The notes under the pieces: model-generated
Told to the model about the DNA's origin: nothing
The model's input: the letters and a program-made list of their open reading frames with translations, nothing else
Databases searched by the model: none
Source: an uncultured Muribaculaceae bacterium
GTDB lineage: Bacteria > Bacteroidota > Bacteroidia > Bacteroidales > Muribaculaceae
Direction: 5' to 3'
Length of the DNA: 28,406 nt
Assembly (NCBI GenBank): GCA_910586895.1
Contig: CAJUIW010000022.1
Location: 1 to 28,406, forward strand
Part shown: one piece after another, positions 17,992 through 26,623 of the stretch
Layout: every line of letters begins with the position of its first letter
Position numbering within the stretch: the first letter of the stretch is position 1
Position numbers and translations under genes: made by a program

Positions 17992-18045
17992 GAGGCAATT
18001 AAATACACCAATCACATAATAAACCATATCACACATAACTAATTC

Positions 18046-18237
18046 ATGACACAGAAAAGAAAGCCTTATGCATCTCCTGACATGACGGAGATCCGTGTGG
18101 AGCTTGAAAGTAGTATCTGTTCAGGCTTAGTTGAGTTCGGCGATGAACAACATAAAGTTGACATCGTAGATCAAGGCGTTAATAACGACTTGCAAAACAA
18201 TGATTTCTCAGGCCAGGAATGGGGAGTTATCGATTAA
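18046..18237 (+). CDS. Leader-core-like small peptide 2
   Basis: A 63-residue peptide, paralogue of the one encoded at 13455. It shares YxSPDMTEIRVELESSICSG; over 18072-18127 the DNA differs from the first copy at only 2 of 56 positions. The C-terminal half (VNNDLQNNDFSGQEWGVID) is different, with only the NxDxxxxxF...EW pattern in common. There is no signal peptide and no hydrophobic segment. It stands 101 bases after the EEP gene, behind a hairpin, and 27 bases before the second PI-PLC-like lipoprotein gene, so it probably opens its own transcript. Function is inferred: candidate precursor peptide for the PqqD-like/kinase/nucleotidyltransferase set. Confidence 0.75.
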   Translation: MTQKRKPYASPDMTEIRVELESSICSGLVEFGDEQHKVDIVDQGVNNDLQNNDFSGQEWGVID

Positions 18238-18264
18238 CATCAGAAACGTAAAATCGAAAACAGT

Positions 18265-20841
18265 ATGAACAATATTTCAAAAATCGGACTGCTTTCAGCA
18301 GTAGCTCTACTGGCATCCTGCTCTGAAAAGGATATGCCATATGTTCCGGCGGCCGGACAGGGCGAAGAGGTTGTATTCACGTTTAAGGACGACCCCGGAT
18401 CACGTACAATGTATCAGGATAATTGGGATGCAACCACCAACCAGCAGCTCTACTGGGGCAACTATATCTCCCAGGAAAAGGACCAGGTGAAGATATTCTG
18501 TAAAGCCGCTTCCAACCAGATAGCCACCTACAATGTCAATGCGAAGACCGAAAATTCAAACGAGGCTGAATCGCTTGAAAAGACAGGAACTGCCGGAGTG
18601 CAGTGGGGCCAGAAAGGCACCACGCACAATTTCTACGCATTCTATCCTGCATCGGCTGCCGGCAACGCTTTTGTAAATGGCACTGACAACACTATCCGCG
18701 CCCAGGTCACCTCAGGTCAGTCGCCGGTGACCTACAAGGCGGTTGTGGCCAACGGCACTACTTGGACTGATAATGCACTTGTACAGGTCAATAACAACAA
18801 GACCGTAGATACCAAAAACGCCACCACCATTTACGGATAGCCCGATATGTCAGCCGCTATCATGGTGGCCAAAACCGTGGTGGACGGCACTCCCGACGCT
18901 ACCAGCCAGACAGGCTATGGCTATCCCGTGCCGTTGCATTTCAATGTGCTGGCCGATGTGCTCGACATCACTATCAACGGCCCGGTAAAGCCCAACACGC
19001 TGCTTGACAACAACGCAAAGCCTGATGTTGCCAGCCGTGACTATATCACTATCAATTCGGTGACCGTCAAAGCCAAGGATGGCAAAACCATAATATGCGG
19101 CGACTTTGACCTCGACATGGCTAAAGGCACGGCCTCCAATGTGAGCGGCAACACATCGATACAGCTCGTCACCTCGGACGGCAAAAATAGCCCCGTGCTC
19201 TTTGTGCGTGCTGATGTTGAATCGCCTCAACCCTCTGACCTTGACCACCTGCGCCTGAGAGCATTTCTTATCCCGGGACAGATCAAGAATCTGAATGAAC
19301 TTCAGATAACACTCTCCACTGACTGCGGCGAGTATACCCAGGACCTTGGTGCCGATGCTATGGTGAGCGGCAAAATCCACCCCATCAAGCTCGGCTATTT
19401 CAAGAAGCGCGGTACACAGTTTGACTTCAGCAAGTGGATGGGCCAGCTTGACCCCAACATCTATATCTCCGAACTGTCACTGCCCGGCACATGGCATACT
19501 TCGGTAGAGGCTTATCAGGGCACAAACAACATTGACTTCTCCACCCAATACAAAGCCGGTATACGTGCTTTTGAGGTGCATTCCAAGAATGCTACAAGTT
19601 TTACTCCCGGTGAAGATTTCGTGTTGGGCGCAGCGCAATCCTCCTCTTCGACATCCACCAAAGATGATATAATCAGCCCTACCAGCCCGACTCCGGTTCG
19701 CGGGAGTGGCAACTCATGTACCCGAACTGTCACATTCACAAAGACTGTGACAGAGACAACCTCACAGCCTGTGGAGAGCTATCGCATCAAGCTGAATAAC
19801 ACTTATACCGATAAAGATCTTACGGCATCATTGGAAGAACTACACAAAGTAATGAACCAGGAGGCTTTTGTGGTAGTCGAGGTCGGTATGTATCAAGAGG
19901 CGGGATGCAGTGTCCCCAAGGCAGTGACCTCCACAACTGAAAAAACATATACAGCCAAAGTTACACAGACCGGTACATATACTTATAATTACTGGAGTAG
20001 TAGTTATAGTTATAGTTGGGATAAAGTAACCGAGCCTGCCGATAATGCCTATACGCTTACCAATACGCAGGACAAAGGTACTTCTATCGAATATACCGAT
20101 AAGCCGCTGTCTTCTTACGAGGCATGGGTCAAGGCTGTAAGCGACATGTGCATAACACTTGCCAACAAGGGTATAGTGTATAAGGAGCAGATCACACCCA
20201 ACACCACTATCAGCGATGTGGCCGGTAAGATTATAATCAAGGTCAACACTAACAAAGATAATAATGGAAATATTTTGAATGAGTCAGGTTGGCCCGCCAG
20301 AACCCCTGCTCTGTTCTCACGATGGGAAGATGGAAAAACCAATGATATAACTACCGTCGGACTTAACTGGGGACAGCCTGCATTTGAAGCTTTGGCCAGC
20401 AACCCGATGCGTTGGTGCTTTACCGAGCTTGATAATATTGATAAAAATTCCAGTCTTAATGACCGTAAGACGGCCGTTGACAATATGAATAAAGAGTCGA
20501 TTAAAAACTACCAGCTCGGTACCCACATCACCTGGTATGAATGCATGATAGGCGGTTATGTGAATGGAAGTAATACTGCTGCCAACTGTCAGGCTGTAGC
20601 CAAGGAGATGAATCCCTATCTGATTCAGGTGCTTTCCAATCCTAACCGCCAGGCATGTCCGCTTGGGCTTATCTACATGAACTATGCCCTTTCCGACACT
20701 TACAGCGGTCCGGAGCTTATACGCGCCATAATCAACAATAATGCCGCGTTTATTCTTGCACGACGCACAGGTGCGGGCAACAATGCCTCCGACAATACCA
20801 ACTCGTCGTTCAACTCCAACAATGGTAACCCATTGAAATAA
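18265..20841 (+). pseudogene. Fimbrillin/PI-PLC-like lipoprotein interrupted by an in-frame amber codon
   Basis: Two stretches in the same frame are separated by one TAG codon (18838-18840, codon 192). The first starts with a lipoprotein signal peptide, MNNISKIGLLSAVALLASC (Cys19), and half of a fimbrillin-like domain (WGNYISQEKDQVKIF, HNFYAFYPAS). The second continues the same domain without any missing sequence and then has the PI-PLC-like domain: WMGQLDPNIYISELSLPGTWHTS, AGIRAFEVHSK, PNTTISDVAGKIIIKV and PLGLIYMNY...GPELIRAII. Alignment with the 13696 paralogue places the TAG opposite a Lys codon, so a single base change explains it. TAG is an ordinary stop in neighbouring genes. Reinitiation at the ATG at 18847 would give a protein with no signal peptide. 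A sequencing error remains possible. Confidence 0.8.
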
Positions 20842-20870
20842 TAACCAAACAAAAACCAAATAGTAATTTT

Positions 20871-20941
20871 AGATCCCCTCGAGCGGGGTGACAGGGCCGT
20901 GAGGCCGGCATCCCGTTTATTTTTATTATTATTCACGCAGG
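20871..20941 (+). repeat. Direct repeat copy 1 containing a structured terminator
   Basis: This 71-bp block is nearly identical to the block at 21138, differing by one base in the hairpin and a few bases in the T/A-rich tail. It carries a compound hairpin: an outer stem CGGGGTG (20884-20890) with CATCCCG (20909-20915, one G-T pair), an inner GGCC-GTGA-GGCC stem with a GNRA-type loop (20895-20906), and then TTTATTTTTATT. It ends the amber-interrupted gene. Confidence 0.88.
20884..20927 (+). terminator. Rho-independent-type terminator
   Basis: An outer 7-bp stem, an inner 4-bp stem with a GTGA tetraloop, and a T-rich run starting right after the stem (20916) give a convincing intrinsic terminator for the second PI-PLC-like gene, 43 bases beyond its stop. 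Confidence 0.75.
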
Positions 20942-20963
20942 ACTTACTTCAGTAAGTAGCCTG

Positions 20964-21130
20964 ATGAACCATGCTCTTGACTCTGCTTGCAGCAGCCCGG
21001 AGCTTATATGCGCGCCATAATCAGTAATGATGCGGCGTATATCCTTGCACGACGCACCGGTGGAGGCAACACATTGCTTCTGACAATACCTGTACGTCGT
21101 TCAACTCCAACAATGGTATTTCTCAGAAAT
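20964..21130 (+). pseudogene. Remnant of the 3' end of a third PI-PLC-like gene
   Basis: This stretch aligns with the last part of the preceding gene (about 20678-20840). Shared sequence includes the GPELI-type region, the segment encoding AYILARRTGGGN (compare AFILARRTGAGN) and a long match in the final Ser/Asn-rich part. It contains at least two frameshifts and has no start or signal peptide. It is followed, like the full gene, by the terminator repeat. It looks like the leftover of a tandemly duplicated gene copy that was mostly deleted. It occupies most of the 421-base gap between the two lipoprotein genes. Confidence 0.8.
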
Positions 21131-21137
21131 ATTATAT

Positions 21138-21206
21138 AGATCCCCTCGAGCGGGGTGACAGGGCCGTGAGGCCGGCACCCCGTTTATTTTTTATTATTCA
21201 CGCAGG
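21138..21206 (+). repeat. Direct repeat copy 2 containing a structured terminator
   Basis: A 69-bp near-identical copy of the block at 20871, placed 267 bases downstream. Here the outer stem is perfect, because the other arm is CACCCCG. Confidence 0.88.
21151..21192 (+). terminator. Rho-independent-type terminator (second copy)
   Basis: The perfect outer stem CGGGGTG/CACCCCG (21151-21157 and 21176-21182) encloses the GGCC-GTGA-GGCC hairpin, and a T-rich run (TTTATTTTTT) follows directly. It follows the gene remnant and would stop transcripts before the next lipoprotein gene, which would then need its own promoter between 21193 and 21262. I see no clear -7 box there. Confidence 0.75.
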
Positions 21207-21262
21207 TCTTTCTTTAGTGTGTGGGAAGTCCCTGTAAAACAAAAAAACTAATATCAATAGAT

Positions 21263-23311
21263 ATGATAATAACCAAGAAAACGGTGTTGACAGCTGCTAC
21301 GGTCAGCTTGACAATGCTATGTGCGTGCAATGCTGACAACGAAGAGTTTGCAACCCCGCTTGCCCGGCGGACCATCATCGCTAACGCGGATCTCGCTACC
21401 GGCCAGAGCCGCTCGGCTATTGACCCACGTGTTTATGCCGACGGAGCTGTAGGTATCCTGTGGACCCCGGATGATGCGATAGGTGTGTTCAGCGCCTCTG
21501 AAAACAATGTGGAGTTTAAAAATGAGGCTGATGCTCCGGTAGGACGTACCGGCTTCACCGGAACTATGTCGGACGAACCGCTCTATGCCTACTATCCCTA
21601 TTCGGCACTCAACGCCGGTGCTTCGGCCGATGCTCTGAAGGGCAATCTGCCGCTTGAGCAGACGTATGACGAAACGGATATGAAGATATCCGGCGACTGG
21701 AAGTATGGCGCTCCGCGCGCGGGTGCTCCTGATGAGTTTGACTTCAAGCATATGTTCTCGCTTTTCCGCTTCACTGTCAATGCCACCGGCACCGACATGC
21801 AGGGTGAGACACTTGACAAGGTAGTGCTGGAGCTCCCTGAAGAGCGTACGCTCGGCGGCGACTTCACTTTCAGTGCGGTGACAGGGGAGTATAACATGCC
21901 TCATACCGATGGGTCAAATATATTGACTATGGAATGGACCGCTGACGGTACTCTGGCACAAGACCGTAGTCTCACCGGCTACATATCATGCGCCCCCGAC
22001 ATCAAGGCTGACGATGATGTGACGGTGAAAGTGTTCACCACCAAACGTGTGGCCACCTTTACCGCGAAGGCCGCCTATGATTTTGAGGGTTCTTCGATAT
22101 ACAGCTTCGACCTCAATCTGGCTGAACTTGCCAAGAAGTACGACGTGACTATCGAGGATCTTCCGGAGGAGGAGACAGCCAACTGCTATATGATAACCAC
22201 TGCCGGCGAACATGACTTCAAGGCAACGGTGATAGGCAACGGTGCCAAGGGTATTATCCCCGGCGCCGGATTCCACACTGAGGATCCATATATCAACCCC
22301 AAGGCGGCACGCCTGCTCTGGGAGGATGTGGATGGTTTCGTGACTGATGTCAAGCTAATTAACGGACGTGTGCACTATACCACCTCGGGCAACAGGGGCA
22401 ATGCCGTGATAGCTGTGTATGACAATGCCACCGCCAGCGGCGATATCCTCTGGTCATGGCATATATGGGGCGTAGGCGACACTATGCCCGGCGATGTTGA
22501 AGTGACCAACTATAACGGTGCTGTGTTCAATGTGATGGACCGCTCGCTCGGTGCGTTGTCAATGACCTCTGTCAATGTCATGCTCTATCAGTGGGGCCGC
22601 AAGGACCCGTTCCCAAATGCCGATACATATTATGTGGACGGTAAGGCGGTTGATATCGAGCAGTCGTATCCGGTATTTGACGGTGGCGAGGTGACTCTGA
22701 CCACATTTGTCCGTAATCCTGACAAGCTCGCTACTCTTCCCTACACTGAATCGACCCGTTATCTGTGGGGCGACAACAACATCACAGATGCCTATACATT
22801 CAAGTGGCCGAATTATCTTGGTGATGCCACGGCTGAACAGACCAGCGGCTGGACGGACCAGAAGACAATCTACGATCCGAGCCCCGTGGGGTATCGCGTT
22901 TCGCCCAAGTTTGCATGGACCGGATTCCTGGACCACAAGATGGCTACAAATGCAAGCGTATCATCAAATTATCGCATTGATTATGTGAACTATGTGAAAT
23001 ATGATCAAGGCTATTATTTCAAGAGAAACGCTGCAGATACGGAGGGAATTTATTTCCCGCAGTCAGGCAGCCGAGGTGCTGCTACCGGAACTCTATGGGT
23101 AGGCGGAAATGCTCCCTATAAGACTGTTGGCTACACTGCGTCATACTGGAGCAGCGCGCCGCAGAAAAACGATGGGTATGCACAGTCGCTGTCAATGACC
23201 CCGTATTATGATGGAAACGGTAGTGTTGTCGAGAACTCACGAAATGCAGTAAATGCACTGGATTTTGCATATATCCAGAATGCTTTTGCTGTACGCTGCG
23301 TGCGTGAATAA
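21263..23311 (+). CDS. Lipoprotein: fimbrillin-like N-domain with a FISUMP-like C-terminal domain
   Basis: A 682-residue lipoprotein. The ATG at 21263 gives MIITKKTVLTAATVSLTMLCAC (Cys22, less likely Cys20), followed by NADNEE. Residues about 30-300 are fimbrillin/Mfa-like and clearly related to the EEP lipoprotein's N-domain (GILWTPDDAIGVF, YAYYPYS, FKHMFSLFRFTV, ISCAPDIKADDDV). The rest has NCYMITTAGEHDF, LLWEDVDGFV, YDPSPVGYRVSPKFAW, SYWSSAPQ and a terminal AFAVRCVRE, which are the marks of the FISUMP / major-paralogous-domain type found in many Bacteroidales surface lipoproteins, probably a C-type-lectin-like binding fold. A binding or adhesive role on the cell surface is likely; the ligand is unknown. 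Confidence 0.78.
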   Translation: MIITKKTVLTAATVSLTMLCACNADNEEFATPLARRTIIANADLATGQSRSAIDPRVYADGAVGILWTPDDAIGVFSASENNVEFKNEADAPVGRTGFTGTMSDEPLYAYYPYSALNAGASADALKGNLPLEQTYDETDMKISGDWKYGAPRAGAPDEFDFKHMFSLFRFTVNATGTDMQGETLDKVVLELPEERTLGGDFTFSAVTGEYNMPHTDGSNILTMEWTADGTLAQDRSLTGYISCAPDIKADDDVTVKVFTTKRVATFTAKAAYDFEGSSIYSFDLNLAELAKKYDVTIEDLPEEETANCYMITTAGEHDFKATVIGNGAKGIIPGAGFHTEDPYINPKAARLLWEDVDGFVTDVKLINGRVHYTTSGNRGNAVIAVYDNATASGDILWSWHIWGVGDTMPGDVEVTNYNGAVFNVMDRSLGALSMTSVNVMLYQWGRKDPFPNADTYYVDGKAVDIEQSYPVFDGGEVTLTTFVRNPDKLATLPYTESTRYLWGDNNITDAYTFKWPNYLGDATAEQTSGWTDQKTIYDPSPVGYRVSPKFAWTGFLDHKMATNASVSSNYRIDYVNYVKYDQGYYFKRNAADTEGIYFPQSGSRGAATGTLWVGGNAPYKTVGYTASYWSSAPQKNDGYAQSLSMTPYYDGNGSVVENSRNAVNALDFAYIQNAFAVRCVRE

Positions 23312-23328
23312 ATTGTGAACCGGGGGAA

Positions 23329-23342
23329 TGCCGCTTGCGGCA
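23329..23342 (+). other. Short hairpin after the FISUMP-like gene
   Basis: TGCCGC-TT-GCGGCA forms a perfect 6-bp stem 18 bases after the stop, and outer segments AATTGT and ACAATT can extend it into a larger imperfect structure. No T-run follows. It may be a weak terminator or an mRNA 3' stabiliser. Confidence 0.35.
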
Positions 23343-23407
23343 GTTACTACACGACAATTAAACATAAATAACCATAATCATTTAACTATCAATTATTTTA
23401 ATTTCTT

Positions 23408-24580
23408 ATGAAAAAGTTTATCTTTTCAGCCATCGCATTGGCTATGGCCGGAACAGTGCTTGCTCAGGAAACGGTGACCGAAGCCATAGAGGTAGAGGAA
23501 ACAAACATCCCGTCGCCCGGTAAAAGCAACTGGTTTATCTCGGCCGGTGCAGGCCCGCAGGTCTTCTTTGGCGATCATGACAGACAGCGCCGTTTTGGCG
23601 AGCGTATCTCACCGGCTCTTGACATTGCCGTAGGTAAGTGGTTAACCCCCGGTATCGGTCTCCGTCTGATGTACAGCGGCCTGTATGCCAAAGGTGCCAC
23701 ACAGAATGGTGTGTTTGAAAGCGGCGGCCATATCAAGGGTAAGCCTTGGGAAGGCTACTGGCTCAACGAGTCGAAGTTTGACTTCATGAACCTGCACCTC
23801 GACCTGATGTTTAACTTCACCAACATTTTCTGCGGCTATAACCCCTCGCGTATATACAGCTGCATACCTTACGGCGGCGTAGGTTTCGCACATATCTGGA
23901 ACAAGCCTCACAATCAGTCGATAACCGCTAATATAGGTGTGCTCAACACATTCCATATCAGCAAGGCATTCGACATCAACGCCGATATCCGCGGCACAGC
24001 GTTTAACGATCACTTCGACGGTGCCACCGGCGACAGCAAGTTTGAGGGCCTGCTCTCAGTGACTGTAGGCTTCACCTACAAGTTTGCTCCCCGCGGATGG
24101 TACAACCGCAAGGAGGTAGTGAAGGTGTATGAGAAGGTGTATGACAATGACGCTGTCAATGAGCTCCGCGCCCAGGTGGACCAGCTTGTACAGCAGAATG
24201 ACCGTCTGAAGAAAGAAAACAGCACCCGCAAGGTTGTGAAGGTTGTAGGCGGCGACTATCTCATCTACTTCCCCATCAATGTTTCGACCCTCTCAGAGGC
24301 TGACCGCGCACAGCTCGACCTCTGCGCCAAGGCTATCAAAGAGGCTCCGGCAGAGGCTAAATTCCTCATCGTGGGCTATGCCGACAAGGCTACCGGTTCT
24401 GCTGCAGGCAACGAAATCCTGTCGCGCAAACGCGCTGAATCGGTACGCGAATGCCTCGTGAACGAGTTCGGTGTGCCTCTGTCACGTCTTGACGTGTCAT
24501 GGAAGGGTGGCGTAGGCAATATGTTCTATGATGATCCTGCACTCTCACGTGTGGTTATCATCACCCCCAAGGACAAATGA
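23408..24580 (+). CDS. OmpA-family outer-membrane protein
   Basis: A 390-residue protein with a cleavable signal peptide (MKKFIFSAIALAMAGTVLAQ). Residues about 35-230 have the alternating aromatic pattern of an eight-stranded OmpA-type barrel (NWFISAGAGPQVFFGDHDR, ISPALDIAVGKWLTPGIGLR, VGFTYKFAPRGWYN). A short coiled coil (VNELRAQVDQLVQQNDRLKKE, residues about 250-270) leads to an OmpA-like peptidoglycan-binding domain (YFPINVSTLSEADRAQLD, GYADKATGSAAGNEILSRKRA). It should span the outer membrane and hold the cell wall. It is followed directly by the peptidase gene, whose likely start is one base beyond its stop, so it seems to be co-transcribed with the peptidase and exporter. Confidence 0.88.
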   Translation: MKKFIFSAIALAMAGTVLAQETVTEAIEVEETNIPSPGKSNWFISAGAGPQVFFGDHDRQRRFGERISPALDIAVGKWLTPGIGLRLMYSGLYAKGATQNGVFESGGHIKGKPWEGYWLNESKFDFMNLHLDLMFNFTNIFCGYNPSRIYSCIPYGGVGFAHIWNKPHNQSITANIGVLNTFHISKAFDINADIRGTAFNDHFDGATGDSKFEGLLSVTVGFTYKFAPRGWYNRKEVVKVYEKVYDNDAVNELRAQVDQLVQQNDRLKKENSTRKVVKVVGGDYLIYFPINVSTLSEADRAQLDLCAKAIKEAPAEAKFLIVGYADKATGSAAGNEILSRKRAESVRECLVNEFGVPLSRLDVSWKGGVGNMFYDDPALSRVVIITPKDK

Positions 24581-24581
24581 T

Positions 24582-24992
24582 TTGAAAATAACAGCTGAAG
24601 AGCTTTACAGTACAGCCCGTCCTGTCTTAGATGCGGGACGGGCTGTTTCGTTTCGCGCGGCAGGCAACAGCATGTGCCCCTTTATCAGAGATGGTGAGCA
24701 GGTACAGCTCAGGGCATCCTCGGCCTACAGAAAGGGCGATGTGGTGCTGTGCATGACGGATGAGAGAAAGGTGGTGCTGCACTATATCGTGAGTGTCGGG
24801 TCAGATGTGTGCGTGCTTATGGGCGCCTCTAATCTGAAGAAAATGGAGCGGTGCCGCTATGACGCTATAATCGGCAGGGTGGAAAGCCCCGCCATAGGGC
24901 GGATGCAGGTGAGAATATGGCATTCCATCCGGCTGTTGCGGCGCTACCTGCTCTGGATATATCGGAAATATTATGATAGCAAGACTGCTTAG
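24582..24992 (+). CDS. S24/S26-type serine peptidase (signal-peptidase-like)
   Basis: About 136 residues. AAGNSMCPFIRDGE carries the nucleophile Ser30 in the S-M motif of the S26 family, GDVVL (52-56) follows, and LHYIV has His67 where SipW/Sec11-type peptidases have His instead of the Lys of bacterial signal peptidases. In that class a GD(N) motif comes next; here it reads MGASN (80-84), so the third catalytic residue seems to be lost. There is no N-terminal membrane anchor; a basic/aromatic amphipathic C-terminus (about 111-130) may bind the membrane. The TTG at 24582, just after the OmpA stop, is the likely start; an ATG at 24528 lies inside the OmpA gene. It overlaps the ABC gene by 20 bases. 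A role as leader peptidase for the small peptides is inferred. Confidence 0.75.
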   Translation: MKITAEELYSTARPVLDAGRAVSFRAAGNSMCPFIRDGEQVQLRASSAYRKGDVVLCMTDERKVVLHYIVSVGSDVCVLMGASNLKKMERCRYDAIIGRVESPAIGRMQVRIWHSIRLLRRYLLWIYRKYYDSKTA

Positions 24993-26583
24993 GGAAAGCA
25001 AAGGTATACGTACGGGCATTGCCTGCAATGTGATATGCGGATGCCTGACGGTGGGGCTGTCGCTCCTTGTGGTATGGTCCACAAGGGAGATTGTCAGCGC
25101 TGCCTGCAGCGCCGACCGCGGACGTCTGACGGCTATGGGTATAGCATTCAGCCTTTTTCTGCTGGGGCGTATCCTCTCATCGAAATGCGGCCAGCGGATT
25201 GAGGCTTGGTGCATCACACGCCTGTCCAACAGGATGCGCAGGCGGTTGTTCGATAAGGTTATGTCAAGCGGATTCAATTCGGGCAAGGAGCTTCATTCGG
25301 CGGATGTAGTGAGCCGTATGTCGGCCGATGTCGCCAGCCTGTCAATGACATTAGGTTCCACTATCCCGGCTCTGATAGTGTCAGGGGTCAGCTTTGCAGG
25401 GGCATTCCTGTATCTTGCCTTTCTGGCACCTATGGTAGCCGTGATTGTAGCGGTGCTAATGCCCGTGGCAATTATTATCGGCAAATTGCCGGCTTCGCGC
25501 ACTTACCGTCTTACTTCTGAGATCCGTGAGGCGGAAACCGATGTCTACCGTCAGCTACAGGATGATGTCAACCACAGGGTAGTCATATCGACAATAGGGT
25601 ATACTGACAAAGCGGCTGAGGAGTTCCGCCGGAGCCAGTCACGTTTTTTTACGCTCACCATGCGTCGTAACGACCTGGGACTTTTGGCCGGTGGGGCTGT
25701 GACGTTCGGGTTTATGGCCGGATATGCGGTAATGTTTCTCTATTGTGCCTACGGCTTATTGGATGGCACCGTGAGCTTCGCTACCATGACGGCTCTGCTG
25801 CAGCTTACGGCTATGGTGCAGCGTCCGGTGGTCGACATGTCGCATAAAGTGACGCCTCTTATAAGAGTGAAAGTGTCGGTGGAGCGTATCGAAAAGCTTG
25901 AGAATCAGTATCACGCCAAGCCGGAATCGGTTGTCAGATACGGCAGTGAGATAGCATTCAGAAACGTATGGTTCAGGTATGACGGAGCGTCGGCATATGT
26001 GCTGAGAGGCTTTGATTGTGTGATGCCTACGGGAGAGGTGACGGCAATATATGGCGGCACCGGAATAGGCAAGACTACCATATTGAGGCTTCTCCTTGGT
26101 CTGTGCCGCCCTGAGAGAGGGGAGATCTACTCACCGTTTGCAGGAAGTAAGGCGCGGAATATGGTCTATATACCTCAGGGCAATACGCTGTTTTCCGGAA
26201 CTGTGGATTTTAACCTCAGGATGGGCAATCCCGAAGCTTCGCCGGATATGATTGAGAAAGCATTGACGCTTGCGGCTGCGGAATTCGTATTGGAATTGCC
26301 GGAGGGCATTATGACAAAATGCGGTGAGAATGGGTATGGCTTCAGTGAGGGGCAAGCGCAACGCATCGCTATAGCCCGAGGTATTATCAGACTTCTCCGT
26401 CTGAAACAGGAGAGTGATGATCCGCTCCTGATACTGATGGATGAACCTACCAGTTCGCTTGATTCCGAAACGGCGACGGTAATGCTTGACCGTATGCTTT
26501 CATATTTCAAAAAGGAGACTTTTGTTATTGTGACCCATAAGGAAAGCATACGCGGATATGCCGGCAACGTGATATCGCTCTGA
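24973..26583 (+). CDS. ABC exporter (fused membrane and ATPase domains)
   Basis: A 536-residue half-transporter. The N-terminal part (about 15-330) has several membrane helices (for example 17-37, 53-70, 130-170 and 235-265). The ATPase domain shows Walker A YGGTGIGKTT (359-368), the Q-loop YIPQGNTLFSG, the signature FSEGQAQRIAIARG (a variant of LSGGQ), Walker B LLILMDEPTSSLD and the H-loop VTHKES. It is of the lipid/peptide exporter type and should work as a homodimer. There is no C39 peptidase domain at the N-terminus, so any leader would have to be removed by another enzyme, plausibly the peptidase encoded directly upstream with which it overlaps. Export of the small peptides is inferred. 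Confidence 0.88.
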   Translation: MIARLLRESKGIRTGIACNVICGCLTVGLSLLVVWSTREIVSAACSADRGRLTAMGIAFSLFLLGRILSSKCGQRIEAWCITRLSNRMRRRLFDKVMSSGFNSGKELHSADVVSRMSADVASLSMTLGSTIPALIVSGVSFAGAFLYLAFLAPMVAVIVAVLMPVAIIIGKLPASRTYRLTSEIREAETDVYRQLQDDVNHRVVISTIGYTDKAAEEFRRSQSRFFTLTMRRNDLGLLAGGAVTFGFMAGYAVMFLYCAYGLLDGTVSFATMTALLQLTAMVQRPVVDMSHKVTPLIRVKVSVERIEKLENQYHAKPESVVRYGSEIAFRNVWFRYDGASAYVLRGFDCVMPTGEVTAIYGGTGIGKTTILRLLLGLCRPERGEIYSPFAGSKARNMVYIPQGNTLFSGTVDFNLRMGNPEASPDMIEKALTLAAAEFVLELPEGIMTKCGENGYGFSEGQAQRIAIARGIIRLLRLKQESDDPLLILMDEPTSSLDSETATVMLDRMLSYFKKETFVIVTHKESIRGYAGNVISL

Positions 26584-26623
26584 AGAATCAGTCAGTAATA
26601 TTTAGTGATAAATGTGTGTGTGG

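Noticed and set aside
18838..18840. Genome-wide TAG recoding to explain the internal stop
   Set aside because: Several normal genes in the window end in TAG (for example at 2395, 3686, 7172 and 8136) and would run on otherwise.
18850..19380. Long minus-strand open frames opposite the second PI-PLC-like gene and other lipoprotein genes (also 20317-20859, 21317-21904)
   Set aside because: They mirror the codon pattern of the plus-strand genes and show no domain, signal peptide or separate promoter.
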